Shown: positions 40,275-51,851, counted from the stretch's first letter. The stretch is DNA of 64,000 bases from Panthera uncia (GCF_023721935.1 NC_064818.1:72045504-72109503), one strand, 5' to 3'. The notes: generated by a model not told the origin, from the sequence alone. Program-made: numbers and translations.

Positions 40275-42420
40275 CTGCCTCCATGACGTCCAGCCCTACC
40301 ACAGTGGCTCCGCTCTTTGTCCTGTGTTGTCACTTGTAGGCACTACCACTGTTTGTATTTTCCATAAAAGCCAGCATGATGCTGGGTAGATGGCAGGTTT
40401 AGACCTAAAATGTCCGTCTGAAGATCCTAGAAAATATTTTCTGAGGGGAATTTTTAATTTCGCAGCTTGTACCTGAGTCCATTTGCCTTGAGAAAGATGG
40501 AAATGTGAACAAGAAAGACCAAAGCCCTCTTGAGGCATCCTTCCTAACCTAGGCCGCCCTGCCAAGATGGCCGCCTCCGTATTTGTGTGCTTGATGGGGC
40601 TGGGAGCTGTGTTTCCTTCCAGGCCTTCCTCTATCCAATTGCACGTGTATATAGAGCACACAGGTTTTTGGTGCAGCTGATGGAGTAAATGTCTCCTCTT
40701 TCTACTACAGTTAAACTGCGTCGAGGTGAGGGATTTCACACCTTGAGAAGTTTCCTGCCTGAAATTTGCTAAATGTGGCTCACGTGTCTTTGTCCCCCGT
40801 GACCTTCCCTCTCTGGCTTTGCTCCTAATACAACACACATCCTGGTATAAGACCTTATAATGCTCAGAACGTTAGAGAAATACACAGGACATTATAGAAA
40901 ATGGCGAAGGGATTTTTGTTGTTGTTTGCTTGTTTGGAGGGGTTGTTTTTCCATTTCACACACCATCACTGTAGGATCTGGAAGGCTCCAAGGACGCCTC
41001 TGCGCAGGCTGGATTGACTGCGGGCCTTGCCACCACCTCACCGTCCCCCTCACTCCCCGACATATTTTAAGAAGTGGCCAAATAAGCTTGTGTTTGAGAG
41101 AAATCACTCGTGCCCTGATGAAGTGCTCAATAACGCCGTGGTTGGAACCAGAGCTCTGGATCCCAGAATCGGCTGGCCTCTCTAACCAACAGCAGGGTCT
41201 TGGAATTTAATATACTTTCAAGTGAGTTTTAGTATGTGTGACATTTTTGAACTAAAAGCTAAGTTCAGAGGAATGTCAGTTTGGTGAGAGAGTTCTCAAG
41301 ATGTGTTGTCGTGTCTCGATGCGATCCTGATCTCAGAGGTAACGGCGTAGCTACTACCTCTGTTTAAGAATGCGACTTCGGAAGCATAGTTTGTTAATAA
41401 AAGTAGCTAAATGGAGAAGTCCCCCCCACCCCCTGCCACCTCAACGTCCAAACTCCAAGGGAACCCCATACCATTGGTTAAACTAAGCATGTTCATAAAA
41501 ATTACCCAGCACGTTTCCTACCAAAGGTGGTCAAGTTACTTCGAGGGCCCCAGAGTTTTAACTACCCCAAGGGAAGGAGGGTCAGTGATAATATCATTCC
41601 CCTGGAAGGGTTGGGTTTCTGTTCATTTTCAACACAGGCAGCTGGTAAGCAAATTTATCCTCAAAAGGAGTGATCCTTTTAACGGTTCTACCTTAACCGA
41701 AAAAAAGTAACTCTTTTACCTTCATTCCCTGTTCCAGTTGACGGACTGGGGAATAGTTCTCACCTGCATCGTCAAGTCTGGTGGGGGCTCCCTGGGTTGG
41801 GAGGGGATCTGGGGCCACCCAGGGGCTCAGTGGAAACAAGTGATGTGATTGATTAATGATGTCTGGGGCCATGATGGGTGAAGCCAGCTAAGGAAAGCCC
41901 TAAAAGGGCTGCTCCTTTATATTAGCCATTGCTGCTAGTCACCACGAGATTCTTCTAGTTCACAGATTTAGGCACCTTTGAACTCTTCTCCTTTTTGGTC
42001 AATGGGCGACAGTGATCCTGTCATTCCTGAATTTCTCTGGAGGGGACCTCTTAAAAATAGAGGCATGCAAGGATTTTGGGCACTGCAGTGATCTTTGGAG
42101 AAAGGACAGAGCTAAGACAGAAAGAAGTTGTGTCCAGGGCAAGTGGGAACAAGGTTCTCTTTCATTTATCAGAAATGGTGGGGCCTGACCTTTCTACGCT
42201 CTCAGACCTCAGCTATTCTTAGGGAAGCTTCTTTGAACTCCCTGCGTGTGCTAAGTGGATCTATCATTAGCATCAGTGCAAATATCATCCCAAAGATGGT
42301 GGGCAAAGGAATCACGTGGGTGTTATGGGCTAGAAATGACTTTCTGAGGACCATAAAGACCTTTGGAATCACGCCTGGAGATCTGCATTTACAAAATCTC
42401 CCAGGCAGGACCAATTACAT
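40275..42420. other. anonymous 2.1-kb sequence
   Basis: No transposon is recognised with confidence. It includes the longest frame outside low-complexity DNA (40296-40838, minus, 180 codons), which has no domain, no splice context and a length expected about once by chance. Another 116-codon frame (40860-41210, plus) is likewise unsupported. 42335-42420 has MER5-like traces. Confidence 0.4.
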
Positions 42421-42488
42421 AATTTATGAGGCCCAGGACAAAATGAGAATTTGGAGCCCTTGTTAAAACATTATTAAGATTTTTTTAA

Positions 42489-43308
42489 CTCATCTACATT
42501 TGCTTTATTTTTTATTTTTTAATATGAAATTTATTGTCAAATTGGTTTCCATAAAATACCCAGTGCTCATCCCAACAGGTGCCCTCCTCAATGCCCATTA
42601 CCCACCCTTCTCTCCCTCCCACCCCCCATCAACCTCAGTTTATTCTCAGTATTCAAGAGTCTCTTATGGTTTGCCTCCCTCTCTAACTTTTTTTTTTCCT
42701 CCCTCTCCCCCATGGTCTTCTGTTAAGTTTCTCAGGATCCACATACGAGTGAAGACATATGGTATCTGTCTTTCTCTGTATGACTTATTTCACTGAGCAT
42801 AACACTCTCCAGTTCCATCCACGTTGCTACAAAAGGCCAGATTTCATTCTTTCTCATAGTATTATTCCATTGTATTATACATAGTATACATTATACATAG
42901 TGTTATACATAGTATTATTCCATTGTATCCAAGTAGTATTCCATTGTATATATAAACCACGACTTTTTTATCCATTCATCATTTGATGGACATTTAGGCT
43001 CTTTGCATAATTTGGCTATTGTTGAAAGTGCTGCTATAAACATTGGGGTACAAGTGCCCCTATGCATCAGCACTCCTGTATCCCTTGGGTGAATTCCTAG
43101 CAGTGCTGTTGCTGGGTCATAGGGTAGCTCTATTTTTAACTTTTTGAGGAACCTCCACGCTGTTTTCCAGAGCGTCTGCACCAGTTTGCCTTCCCACCAA
43201 CAGTGCAAGAGGGTTCCCGTTTCTCCACATCCTCTCCGGCATCTAGAGTCTCCGAATTTGTTCATTTTACCCACTCTGACCGGCGTGAGGTGGTATCTCA
43301 GTGTGGTT
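42489..43308 (-). mobile_element. L1 3' part, reverse strand
   Basis: Carnivore L1 3' UTR and ORF2 end read on the minus strand: TTGTCAAATTGGTTTCCAT and GTGCTCATCCCAACAGG mark the 3' UTR, then the ORF2 C-terminal coding region up to GGTGGTATCTCAGTGTGG. A short duplicated patch with ATTATACATAGTA units is at 42875-42925. This is the 3' half of a twin-primed insertion; its 5' half lies inverted at 43309-43440. Confidence 0.93.
42915..43274 (-). pseudogene. L1 ORF2 C-terminal fragment
   Basis: A 119-codon open stretch encoding the end of L1 ORF2p (reverse transcriptase/endonuclease polyprotein). Recognisable landmarks in order are the cysteine-rich segment RCRRGCGETGTLLHCWW, then LKIELPYDPATALLGI, CTPMFIAALSTIAKL and WIKKSWFIYTMEYY. 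The endonuclease and reverse transcriptase domains are absent, so it is non-functional. Its frame is open only because the copy is fairly young. Confidence 0.93.
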
Positions 43309-43440
43309 TAGAAATCAGTTGCATTCTTATACACTAACAATGAAGCAACAGAAAGACGAATAAAGAAACTGAATCCATTCACAACTGCACGAAGAATCAT
43401 CAGCTACCTAGGAATAAACCTAACCAAAGATGTAAAAGAA
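43309..43440 (+). mobile_element. inverted 5' segment of the same L1
   Basis: Reads on + as an upstream part of L1 ORF2: AFLYTNNEATERRIKK followed by RIISYLGINLTKDVKE, all in one frame. It is head-to-head with the minus-strand 3' part and meets it near 43308. That is the 5'-inversion structure produced by twin priming. Confidence 0.88.
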
Positions 43441-43449
43441 TTTTAAGAC

Positions 43450-44060
43450 ATCAACAGCAGAGCATTAAACTAGAGAGTCCTCCTAAGAGGAAGCTGGCCC
43501 CATCCCCAGGTTATTCTGATATGTACTAAAGGGTTAGAATCCTGAACTGAAACATCAGCCAGAAAGACGGAGGTGAGATTACTCAGTTCTTCCATCCATC
43601 CCACGTAGGGGTGGTAGGGAGGAGAGAGGGCAGTGTCAGGCAAATTCCCTACCCCCTCTGACATAGTGTTGTGGCCCTGAAATCCCCCAGCCCCACCCAG
43701 CACCCTGTCAGACCTCCACGCCCTGCCAGAGCTCCCCGCAGCCTTACACAATCTCTGAAATCTCACCTCTCCCTTAAATATCCCCAAGTTGATGACATGG
43801 GAAACTCATGGCCATTTCCATGAGATCCTCCCTGCTTCCTGACTCACCCGGTGACCTAACTAAACACCAAACTCAATAAAGCTCGCAGTTCAGTGGACAC
43901 TTCTTTAGACCCCAGCTTCTAAGGCTCGTCTCATGGACTACCCAGTACAGCCACCACCACTGAAGCCATTCACCCACCACCCATCCGAGGCTCCTTGCTC
44001 CACAAGGCTTGGAATCCCAAACTGGTGTGGAATCCATGAACTGCTCCCATGATAAACACT
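43450..44060 (+). repeat. possible ancient LTR or unknown repeat
   Basis: A C-rich segment leading to AAACACCAAACTCAATAAAGCTCGC (about 43860), an arrangement like the polyadenylation region of a retroviral LTR. No pairing second LTR, primer-binding site or coding region is visible. Identification is weak. Confidence 0.25.
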
Positions 44061-44419
44061 TCGGTTACTAACAAGTTACGTGTCTTCTGCTATAGAAGCA
44101 GCAGATACAGACATCTAAGATACCCAAGTGTTTCTCTTACTACTCAGCCATGCCTGACTTTTAACACTCATGGCTTTTGTACTCGTTTTTTAGCACAAAG
44201 CTCAGATCTGACTGCTACCCTGTGTCCTTAGCATTTCGGATCTCCTGCAGCATATACCTTATAGAAGGAGATAGGCAATAAGCATGCGAACCACAAAATA
44301 ATTGCAAATTGTGATTTGAGCTATTTTTAAAAACCCAGTGTGCCACGAGAATAATGAGAAAGGGGCAAGTTCTAGATCCTGTGGGCAGAGGTGTCCTCTT
44401 TGAGGAAGCCCATCAGTCC

Positions 44420-44527
44420 ATATTCTTTGGCTTGTAAGTGCCCAAACTGACTCAAACCAGTTAAAGGAAAGAAAGAAAGAGAGAGAGAGAGGGAGGGAAG
44501 GAGGGAGGGAGGGAGGGAGGAAGAAAG

Positions 44528-44574
<47 letters not shown>

Positions 44575-45000
44575 AAAAGGAAGGAAGGAAGGAAGGAAGA
44601 GAATGAATGAGGGAGGGAGGAGGGAAAGGAAGGAAGGAGGGGAAAAAAGGCATAACTGTACTTGAGAGCTTAATCAATGTCACTAGGAGAGACCTACTTC
44701 TCTGCTTTCTATTTCTTGCCTCCCCCTTCCTCTCTAGTATCACCCCCACCCCCCAACACCACCCAGTTTCTCCCTGTGCTGTGAAAGACAGCCATTGCAA
44801 CTCAACTCCAAGATCACATCCTATCAGTTTAGCTGATCCGGTGGAAAGAAAGTATCTCTTTCTCATCGGTTCCAGAAAGACTTCAGAGGCTGGCCCGCAT
44901 TGGCCTGTCGTAAGTCACATGTCAATCCCAGAACCAGCTTCTGTGGCCAGAGCTAAATTACATGCCTTGAAACTTCCTAGAAAAGGTTCAGGCTCTTTCT
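44420..45000. repeat. unnamed interspersed repeat, copy A, split by GAAA tract
   Basis: GGCTTGTAAGTGCCCAAACTG, then after the simple repeat ACTCCAAGATCACATCCTATC, AAAGAAAGTATCTCTTTCTC and CCAGAACCAGCTTCTGTGGCC. These resemble an old medium-copy mammalian repeat that I cannot name with certainty. A second copy may lie at 47515-47900. Confidence 0.45.
44465..44640. repeat. (GAAA)n/(GGAA)n purine tract
   Basis: About 175 bp of nearly pure purine on + with GAAA, GGGA and GGAA sub-arrays. Probably highly variable in length. The 164-codon minus frame across it is an artefact. Confidence 0.97.
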
Positions 45001-45159
45001 CTAAAATCTCATTGGCCGAGGGAAGGACAGATTGATTCCCCCAAAGGAAAATCTGTGTTTTGCTACCAAAAAATGTGGGGAGAGATGCTCAGAAGGCATA
45101 CACAACAGAGGTCCACTGAAAGAGACGACAATCCGAAATCCAGTGAGAAAATCTAGCCA

Positions 45160-45335
45160 CGTGAGAAGGAACATTCCAGACAGAGGGAGCTGCAGGAAAA
45201 ATTGACGCTTGAAGGAAACTAATAGAAGGTCACTGTGCCTCAAGGGTGGTGAGCCAGGGCATCAGGGACTTGAAATGAGTTTGGAGAAGTCAGCAAGGGT
45301 TAGATCATTGGAACATTCTAGGCCAAGGGCACAGA
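45160..45335. repeat. possible ancient L2/CR1-like fragment
   Basis: GGAACATTCCAGACAGAGGGAG, AGGTCACTGTGCCTCAAGGG and AGCAAGGGTTAGATCATTGG follow a common mammalian-wide ancient repeat. Tentative. Confidence 0.5.
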
Positions 45336-45339
45336 ACCC

Positions 45340-47200
45340 ATTATGACTCCTCTTTCATATAATGTGTGACAAATTTCTTCGGAGATCTCCTCTTATTTGG
45401 ATTTACTAAATTTTTAGATTTCAGCCACTCTGTTCCAAAAGGGACAGACTCTTTACCTTAAAAGACGCAAACCATCGCATCATCATGTTTGACTTGGAGA
45501 TGCTCAGTGCTCATTAACCAATTATTTAGGAAGCTTCTGGCTTTAAGATGTAAAGATTACCTCAGGCTATTACTGTTGCGTCCAATTTAGACATGCAAAC
45601 TTTTACATCTCCACAAAAATTCTAAATGTACTACATGCTGCTTAGATTTCTCAGGTTCAACCAGAATAGGAGCATTTTCTTTCCCAAGGATATGGGGGTT
45701 TGTCTGGATCAGCTGTATTTAGAAAATCATTCAAAAACTTTGTAAGTCAGATTGAGCCAATCTGGATTTTGAACACCTGCTATGATTTTAGCATTTCGTC
45801 TGTTTATTTCTTAATAGCTAGCCAGATTAGACTAAAGTCTCTTCACCTCCAATGGCTATGCATGAAAATGAATGGAAGGAAACAGACTTGACAATGTGCG
45901 TGTGGCTTTTTTTTTTTTTTTTGTCACTGGTCAGATCACACTTTTCTTATTAATAGAAGAACGCTTTCGTTGAAAACAATGAAGAAAACAAGAAAGACCA
46001 AAACTGTATGTGACTGACAGCTGGTTTCCCTGTGAGCTGGCTGGCGTGACTTAGGACTGGTTGCACAAATATGCCAGGCATGAGAGGACCGGGCTAGCCG
46101 AGCTGGAGGTTGGCATCACCGCCTTCGTATATCATTGCTTGTGCCCCATCCCATTCCCACTGCGAAGCTTCTGCCAATTTCCCGTTAGAGAGGGCGGAAG
46201 CCCCTCGATCATCTATTTCGAGCTTCCTTCTTCACCAGAGATGGATTCTGGTTTTGCTGTTGTTATACTTCACGTAACAGATGTTCTGGCGTGTTTGCAC
46301 AATAATACCGCTGCGAGGCTCATGTTATCCTGAAAACCCTCCAAAATTTCTGTCGGTCCCTCTGAAAGAATTTCCTCCTCGTTTGGAATTTTGTCCTCAA
46401 CGAGGCCTTTTTCTCACTATTTGTAATGGCGTATTACAAAGAAAGCTATGTAGAAAAGGAACTGTTTGCTCATACGTTTTATAACTTAGGAATGAATTGC
46501 CGTGGAAAGATAATTGCCCCAATGCTGGAGTCAGAGAGTCTGCATAGCTACCAAAAGAGAATACAAACATTCCTTTTGATTTTCCCACTTCTGCCCCCAA
46601 TTTATAAGCAGGACTCTGCAGTGATTGTAGATTCACTTAGGAATATTCTAGAGACAAGTTGCAGGCCTGGTTTCAGTCGAATGTGTTTGAGCCACGTCAG
46701 ATGCCTCCTGTACACCCTCTGTGTTCTTCTGGGAAAGCGGCGCTGAGAAGCTCTTGTTTAAGGATTCTTTAATTATTAGACTTGAGACTCTGAGCTGGGT
46801 AGTTCCCCCGGTTGCTACAAAAAAGAAACAAAAAAGGCCATCTGGTCTTAGACGCACGTTTGAGGCTGAGGTTTATCCAGAGTCAGCATAGCGGTTGACG
46901 ATCAGGCCTTACGTCCCCCAAAGCAGCCTAGATGGTTATTCGGTTATGGACAGGCCACCCGCCATCTTTCTTGGGTGCTCCTAGTACATTCTCCTGGCTC
47001 TTCGTCCCCGTGGGCAGGATGAGGCCCCCTTGTTGTGTTTGCCGTCCTGCCACCACAGAGAACAGCACAACCGAAAGTCTCCTGTAACGTGCTAAAAGCC
47101 TGCACAAAGGACGGTTGAGCAAACAAAGCATTAGGTTGCCTTTCAAGCTGACCAGACCTTCCCTAATTGTGTGGAGAGCTGACAACGAAACTGGTGATCC
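45340..47200. other. anonymous 1.9-kb sequence
   Basis: No recognised transposon or gene. A T-run lies at 45908-45922. The 106-codon frame 46426-46746 on + has no domain. Confidence 0.4.
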
Positions 47201-47209
47201 TTGAGGATC

Positions 47210-47480
47210 AGTTTCCTCCTCATCAGGTCATTACTCAGCCTAGAAGATTCAGGGACCCGCAGGTTAAATTCCAAACTCATTCTCCAGCCTCTCAATGAAC
47301 TGGCATCAGCCTACTTCATATTGCTTCCCACCTTTGCCCCTTCAAGATGCCCCAAAGGCACCCTGTGCCAGTCAGGGGCACGGACCACGGAGCCCAGACA
47401 TTCTCTTCCTGCCCCCACTGTGACTCCACCCACCGCCCCTAATGGCCGCTCCCCTGACTTTCAGCATTTATTGCTAACAC
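47210..47480 (+). repeat. L2-like fragment
   Basis: AAATTCCAAACTCATTCTCCAG, CTCAATGAACTGGCATCAGCC and CTTTGCCCCTTCAAGATGCC resemble the L2 3' region upstream of its terminus. Confidence 0.6.
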
Positions 47481-47514
47481 CCTCTCTATAGACAGTGTCT
47501 CCACGTCCGTTACG

Positions 47515-47900
47515 ATTCTTTGGGTTGCAAGTGGCAAAAAATGCAAACCAAACTGACTTGGGCGGAAAAAAAAAAAAAAAAAAAAAGTTGTACCTTGTAA
47601 CTGAACAGAGTCCAGGAGAATTATTCGTCTCAGGCAAGTCTTGGTCCAGGGTTCAAATGCCGTGCCTGAAATCCAGTTTTCCTCTCTCCATTTCTCAGTT
47701 CCGTATCTTCAGTGTGGAATTCATTCTGTGGCCTCACCCGGGCATGAGGTGACCGCCAGCAGCTCCCAGGACTCTGTTCTTCTGGCTTCTAATGCAGTAG
47801 GAGATAGGAAGATCCCGGTACCATGCTTCCGGTCAAGGTCTCACAGCCCATGGATAGGACAGTGCGGGGAGTGGATTGACTTAGGTTCACACCTTGGGTA
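47515..47900. repeat. unnamed interspersed repeat, copy B
   Basis: GGGTTGCAAGTGGCAAAAAATG, CCAAACTGACTTGGGCGG, a 21-A run at 47566-47586, AGAGTCCAGGAG and GACCGCCAGCAGCTCCCAGG. Same general pattern as 44420-45000, but diverged. Confidence 0.45.
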
Positions 47901-48220
47901 GGGGCGGAGGCAAAATCTCCCAGAAGCACAAGGACTGAAGGGCAGGGGAGAAGTGACTTCTCAGAAGGAGAAGGAAGCATGGATACTGTTCGCAAAGATG
48001 CCAATGTGTCCTAGAGGCTTGTCTCCTTACCCAGTTAGCAGCAACCTTGAGGACAGAAGTCTCGGCTTCCATCCGGTGCTTTCCCCAGGGCCGAGTGCTG
48101 TATTGTACATTTAATAGTGCTTCGTGAGGGTATCAATCGACTGACAACTACCCACATAAACTTTTTGAATGATGTCACCAAAGTCAGGAATAATAAACAT
48201 TTTTCAAACTGCGGCTACTC

Positions 48221-48438
48221 CTGGCGCCTGGGTGGCTCCGTCAGTTAAGAGCCAGACTTCAGCTCGGGTCATGATCTCATGGTTCGTGGGTTCGAGCCCC
48301 GCGTCGGGCTCTGTACTGATGGCTCAGAGCCTGGAGCCTGCTTCAGATTCTGGGTCTCCCTCTCTCTCTGCCCCTAACCCACTCACATTCTGTCTCTGTC
48401 TCTCTCAAAAATAAATAAACTTAAAAAAAAAAAAATTT
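48221..48438 (+). mobile_element. CAN SINE, full length
   Basis: CTGGCGCCTGGGTGGCTCCG head, TTCGAGCCCCGCGTCGGGC core, tail AAAAATAAATAAACTTAAA. Target duplication AAACTGCGGCTACTC (48206-48220) and AAACTGTGGCTACTC (48439-48453). Confidence 0.96.
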
Positions 48439-48858
48439 AAACTGTGGCTACTCAAACCTTTGCCTTGGTGACTTTTTTTCTTTTGGCTGGCAGACGCCAT
48501 CCAGCTCGCAGTGATTGTGACTGTAGACACAGACTCTGTGCAGTTGCCACATGTTTTAACAGGTGCCTGAAGCCGCCAAAGCAGATGGTCTGGCAGGATG
48601 CTGGCGGTTCCCTGAAGGAAGTTTCTTTTTACTGCACGAAGTTTTCCATGTCCTTGCGAATGGACTTTGTCTGGCTTCATATTGATTTTCGATTGCTGGG
48701 GATACTGGCTTCTTCATTACCTCTGATTTTAGTAGAAGGATGCATTTCTCTCCCTATAGTGAAAACGCGTTAGAAAGGGCCAGGATGCGCGGGAGGAAGT
48801 ACTTTCACTGGGATTCTAGATGATAGAACAATATATCTTGTTTCTCCTTCTTTTTTTT

Positions 48859-48884
48859 CAAGTTTATTTATTATTAAGTTTATT

Positions 48885-48918
<34 letters not shown>

Positions 48919-49055
48919 AAAGAAGAGAGAGTGAGAATCCCAGGCTGGCAGCACAGAGCCCAATGCGGGGCTTGAATCCACAAACCGTGAGATCATAAAC
49001 CTGAGCCAAAATCAAGAGTTGGACACTTAACCGACTGAGCTACCCGGGTGCCCCC
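48859..49055 (-). mobile_element. CAN SINE, reverse, core partly deleted
   Basis: AGTTTATTTATTATTAAG, (GA)n 48885-48910, end GAGCTACCCGGGTGCCCC. Flanks TTTCTCCTTCTTT and TTTTATTTCTTCTTT form a diverged duplication. The segment normally containing GGCTCCAGGCTC is shortened. Confidence 0.92.
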
Positions 49056-49074
49056 CTTTTATTTCTTCTTTAAT

Positions 49075-49200
49075 ACAACATATCTGGACTATGAACTGAG
49101 ATAGGTGCTAGGAAAATAGAGGTGAGCAAAAAGAGAGTTGGTCCCCGCCCCAGGGACCTTACAGGTGGATTGCAAGAACATACACTGATCAAGTTACCTG
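49075..49200. repeat. possible ancient L2-like fragment
   Basis: ACTGAGATAGGTGCTAGGAAAATAG, AGGTGAGCAAAAAGAGAG and CCCAGGGACCTTACAGG match the generic ancient-repeat pattern. Confidence 0.5.
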
Positions 49201-49521
49201 TGAACAGCACTCTGAACTTCCCTATCACTGCATTTACTTGGTTTGCAATGATTATATGCTGCATTAATGATATACAGTGCATTATTTGATTACCTGTGGT
49301 TTCTTCTGTTAGGCTGTTTCGTAATCCCTATTTGTCGTAGCCTTGGATCCTTACTGTGAGCAAAATGCTTACCTCTGTGATGGTGCTTCAGAAATATTTA
49401 AAATATTTGTTGATTCGATGAATCAATGTCTCATCCCAGGTGAATCATGAACATATCCTATTCATCCCCGACATTGTACCTGAGAGGAAATACAACAGGA
49501 TAGTTTTTCTGTCATTAATTT

Positions 49522-49723
49522 TTAAATTTTTTTCACTTTATTTTAAGAGAGAGAGACAGAGCACAAGTGGGAGAAAGGGGCAGAGTGGGAGAGAGAGAAT
49601 CTCAAGCAGGCTCCACACTCAGCCTTGAGCCCAACATGGGGCTCAATCCCGTGACGCTGGGATCATGACCTGAGCCGAAATCAAGAGTTGGTCGCTTAAC
49701 CAACTGAGCCGCCCAAGTGCCCC
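49522..49723 (-). mobile_element. CAN SINE, reverse, diverged
   Basis: TTTTCACTTTATTTTAAGAG, GAGAGAGACAGAGCACAAGTGG, end GAGCCGCCCAAGTGCCCC. Poorly preserved target duplication (TCATTAATTTTT versus CTTTAATTATTG). Confidence 0.92.
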
Positions 49724-49904
49724 TCTTTAATTATTGACATATAGATAATAAAAGTTTACTCAACCTTCTCTAAATGCTGATTCTTACATTCAAGGTGGTC
49801 AGTCCTAAACATTTATATTATTAGAGTCTTTAGGAAAGGACCTACCCAACAATTATCTACCTCTCAGGTTTTTTATCTATTTTAGGGGGGATAGGAAGAA
49901 TAGA

Positions 49905-50040
49905 TTTTATTCGTTCATTGAGCCAACCTTGATTGGGCACTTACTGAATGCCAGCCACTGCCCTGGGACTGGAGATACGGAGTGAACAACACCAAGGCCT
50001 TGCTCTCACAGCTTAGAATTTTGGAGCGTTGTGTGCATGA
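49905..50040. repeat. possible ancient L2-like fragment
   Basis: GATTGGGCACTTACTGAATGCC, CTGGAGATACGGAGTGAAC and CCTTGCTCTCACAGCTTAG fit the reversed-L2-terminus pattern. Confidence 0.55.
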
Positions 50041-50079
50041 GAATTGTGCAGTATGCACATGGCAACAGGAGGGCGTGTG

Positions 50080-50530
50080 GTTAGTTTCATAGGACTGCCA
50101 TTAACAAATGACCAAAACCTCTGTAACTTTATCCTCTTACAGTCCTGGAGACCAGAAGTCTGAAATCAAGGTGTCGTTGGGGTCATTCCCTCTGGAACCT
50201 CTGAGGCAGGATTTGTTCCACACTTTAGCTTCTTGTGTCTACCAGCAACCCTTGATGTCCCTTGGCTTGTTGGAACATATTTCCACTTTGCCTCTGTCTT
50301 CACATAGTCTTCCCTTCTGAGTCTCTGTGTCTCTGATCTCCTTCTCCTTTCCTCCATGATGCTGGTCATTGCATTTAAGGCCCACTCCAATCCAGGATGG
50401 TCTCATTTTGAGATCATTCACTTAATTACACCTGCAAAGACCCTATCTCCAAATGAGGTCACCTTTGCAGAGAGCTGGTGTTAGGATTTGGACATATCTT
50501 TTGGGGAGGACTATTCAACCCGTTACAGGG
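50080..50530 (-). repeat. MLT1-type LTR (ERVL-MaLR), solo
   Basis: A solitary old retroviral-type LTR in reverse: CATAGGACTGCCATTAACAAATG, TACAGTCCTGGAGACCAGAAG, AATCAAGGTGTCG, TTCACATAGTCTTCCCTTC, AAGACCCTATCTCCAAATGAG, GGTGTTAGGATTTGGACATATC and the end AACCCGTTACA. Only the LTR is present; no internal coding region. Confidence 0.8.
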
Positions 50531-50534
50531 AATC

Positions 50535-51730
50535 ACGCTGAATGTTACCACGCTTCCTTATAAAGTTGATCCTTTGTCCAAGGGCCCTATGACTGTTTTC
50601 TGACATTATGCCTTTCCTGGCCTCCTTCCTCCCCTGGCCTGACGCTCAGACCTTCTCGACCTCACACACACACCAGCCGCCCTGGCTCTGGGTCCTGGTG
50701 CCCTGGTCTGGCCAGGTTCAGACAAAAGAAAGAGACCCCAGTGATCCGAGGCCAGCATTACTGAGCGAATGCCTCTTAAACATTTGCAAAACGAGAGAGT
50801 GAAATAAAATTTCCATTGGCAGAAATCACCCGGAGACCTTACCCAACGTTAAACGCTGCGGCTTCAGAGGAGAGAAATAACTCCAGACATTTTACCAGGG
50901 AATGACTGGTTTCAGGTGGCTTATTTGATTTTGTGCTACATTTGGAAGTTAAAAGGGAGGAGACCAAATCTAGAGAATTATCTACAGTTGAGAAGTAGGA
51001 GAAGACTGTGATCAAATTTCTGAGGCTGACCAAGACTGGAGACTGAGATGTCAGATAAATTAGGCACCCACATCAGCTTTGGACCTCTCACCTAATTTAG
51101 AGAAGTGATATTCACAAACATTGTCAATATTTCCGAGTTTACAATCACTCCTTTGACTGTTGACTCAAAGCATCTAGTTTGGTTCAGGCTACTGGTGATG
51201 TTTACACTTTGGAATCTATTATGCATAGAAAAATTAGGGATTATCTTTGACCTGGGTACCACATATTCTTATGCAAAACTAAGTAGGGTTATTTATTCAT
51301 TTAATCAATTCCATATGTTTGCTATCATCATCACCATGTAGAGCAGATCTGATTTCTGCTGAGGTCAAACCAACATCGTCCTGTGCGTGGGGATGGCAGG
51401 TCTGACTGTGAACGCGGAGAGCCTGGTTAGCATTCCGACAGCATTCAGCCTTCCTGACTTTTGCCACACAACGGCATCATTTTTTTTCCGAGAGGTCATC
51501 TGCACTCAAAGACAGAATCATCAGAAATGTTCTTCTTTGTGAAAATAAAATTCAGGGCCTCATATGTGGGAAAGATTTGACTTTGCATTTGCTTTTTGCT
51601 CGATTTGGGGTCTGTGGAAGACGACAACATACGTATGGGTGAAGAAAGGCCAGTGAGCATTGCAACAGGTAAAATAGTGTCCCGGGGAGATTACATTTAA
51701 TTCTAAAAAGTCATGCTAAACTCAGCGCAG
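50535..51730. other. anonymous sequence
   Basis: About 1.2 kb with no recognised family or gene. Confidence 0.4.
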
Positions 51731-51734
51731 ATTG

Positions 51735-51810
51735 TGTTTCTGGCACTGAACTAGGCTCTAGGGATGCAAAGAAGGATTGTTTACCTATTTGACCCTAAGG
51801 GAGTTCTGAG
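51735..51810. repeat. possible ancient L2-like fragment
   Basis: CTGGCACTGAACTAGGCTCTAGG, ATGCAAAGAAGG; ends in the CA repeat. Confidence 0.45.
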
Positions 51811-51813
51811 ACA

Positions 51814-51849
<36 letters not shown>
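51811..51849. repeat. (CA)n microsatellite
   Basis: About 18 CA units, nearly pure. Confidence 0.97.

Positions 51850-51851
<2 letters not shown>

Noticed and set aside
43450..44060. A full endogenous retrovirus
   Set aside because: Only an AATAAA-type segment resembles an LTR; no second LTR, primer-binding site or coding sequence is visible.
44372..44866. 164-codon frame on minus
   Set aside because: Runs through the GAAA/GGAA tract; the remainder is an old interspersed repeat.
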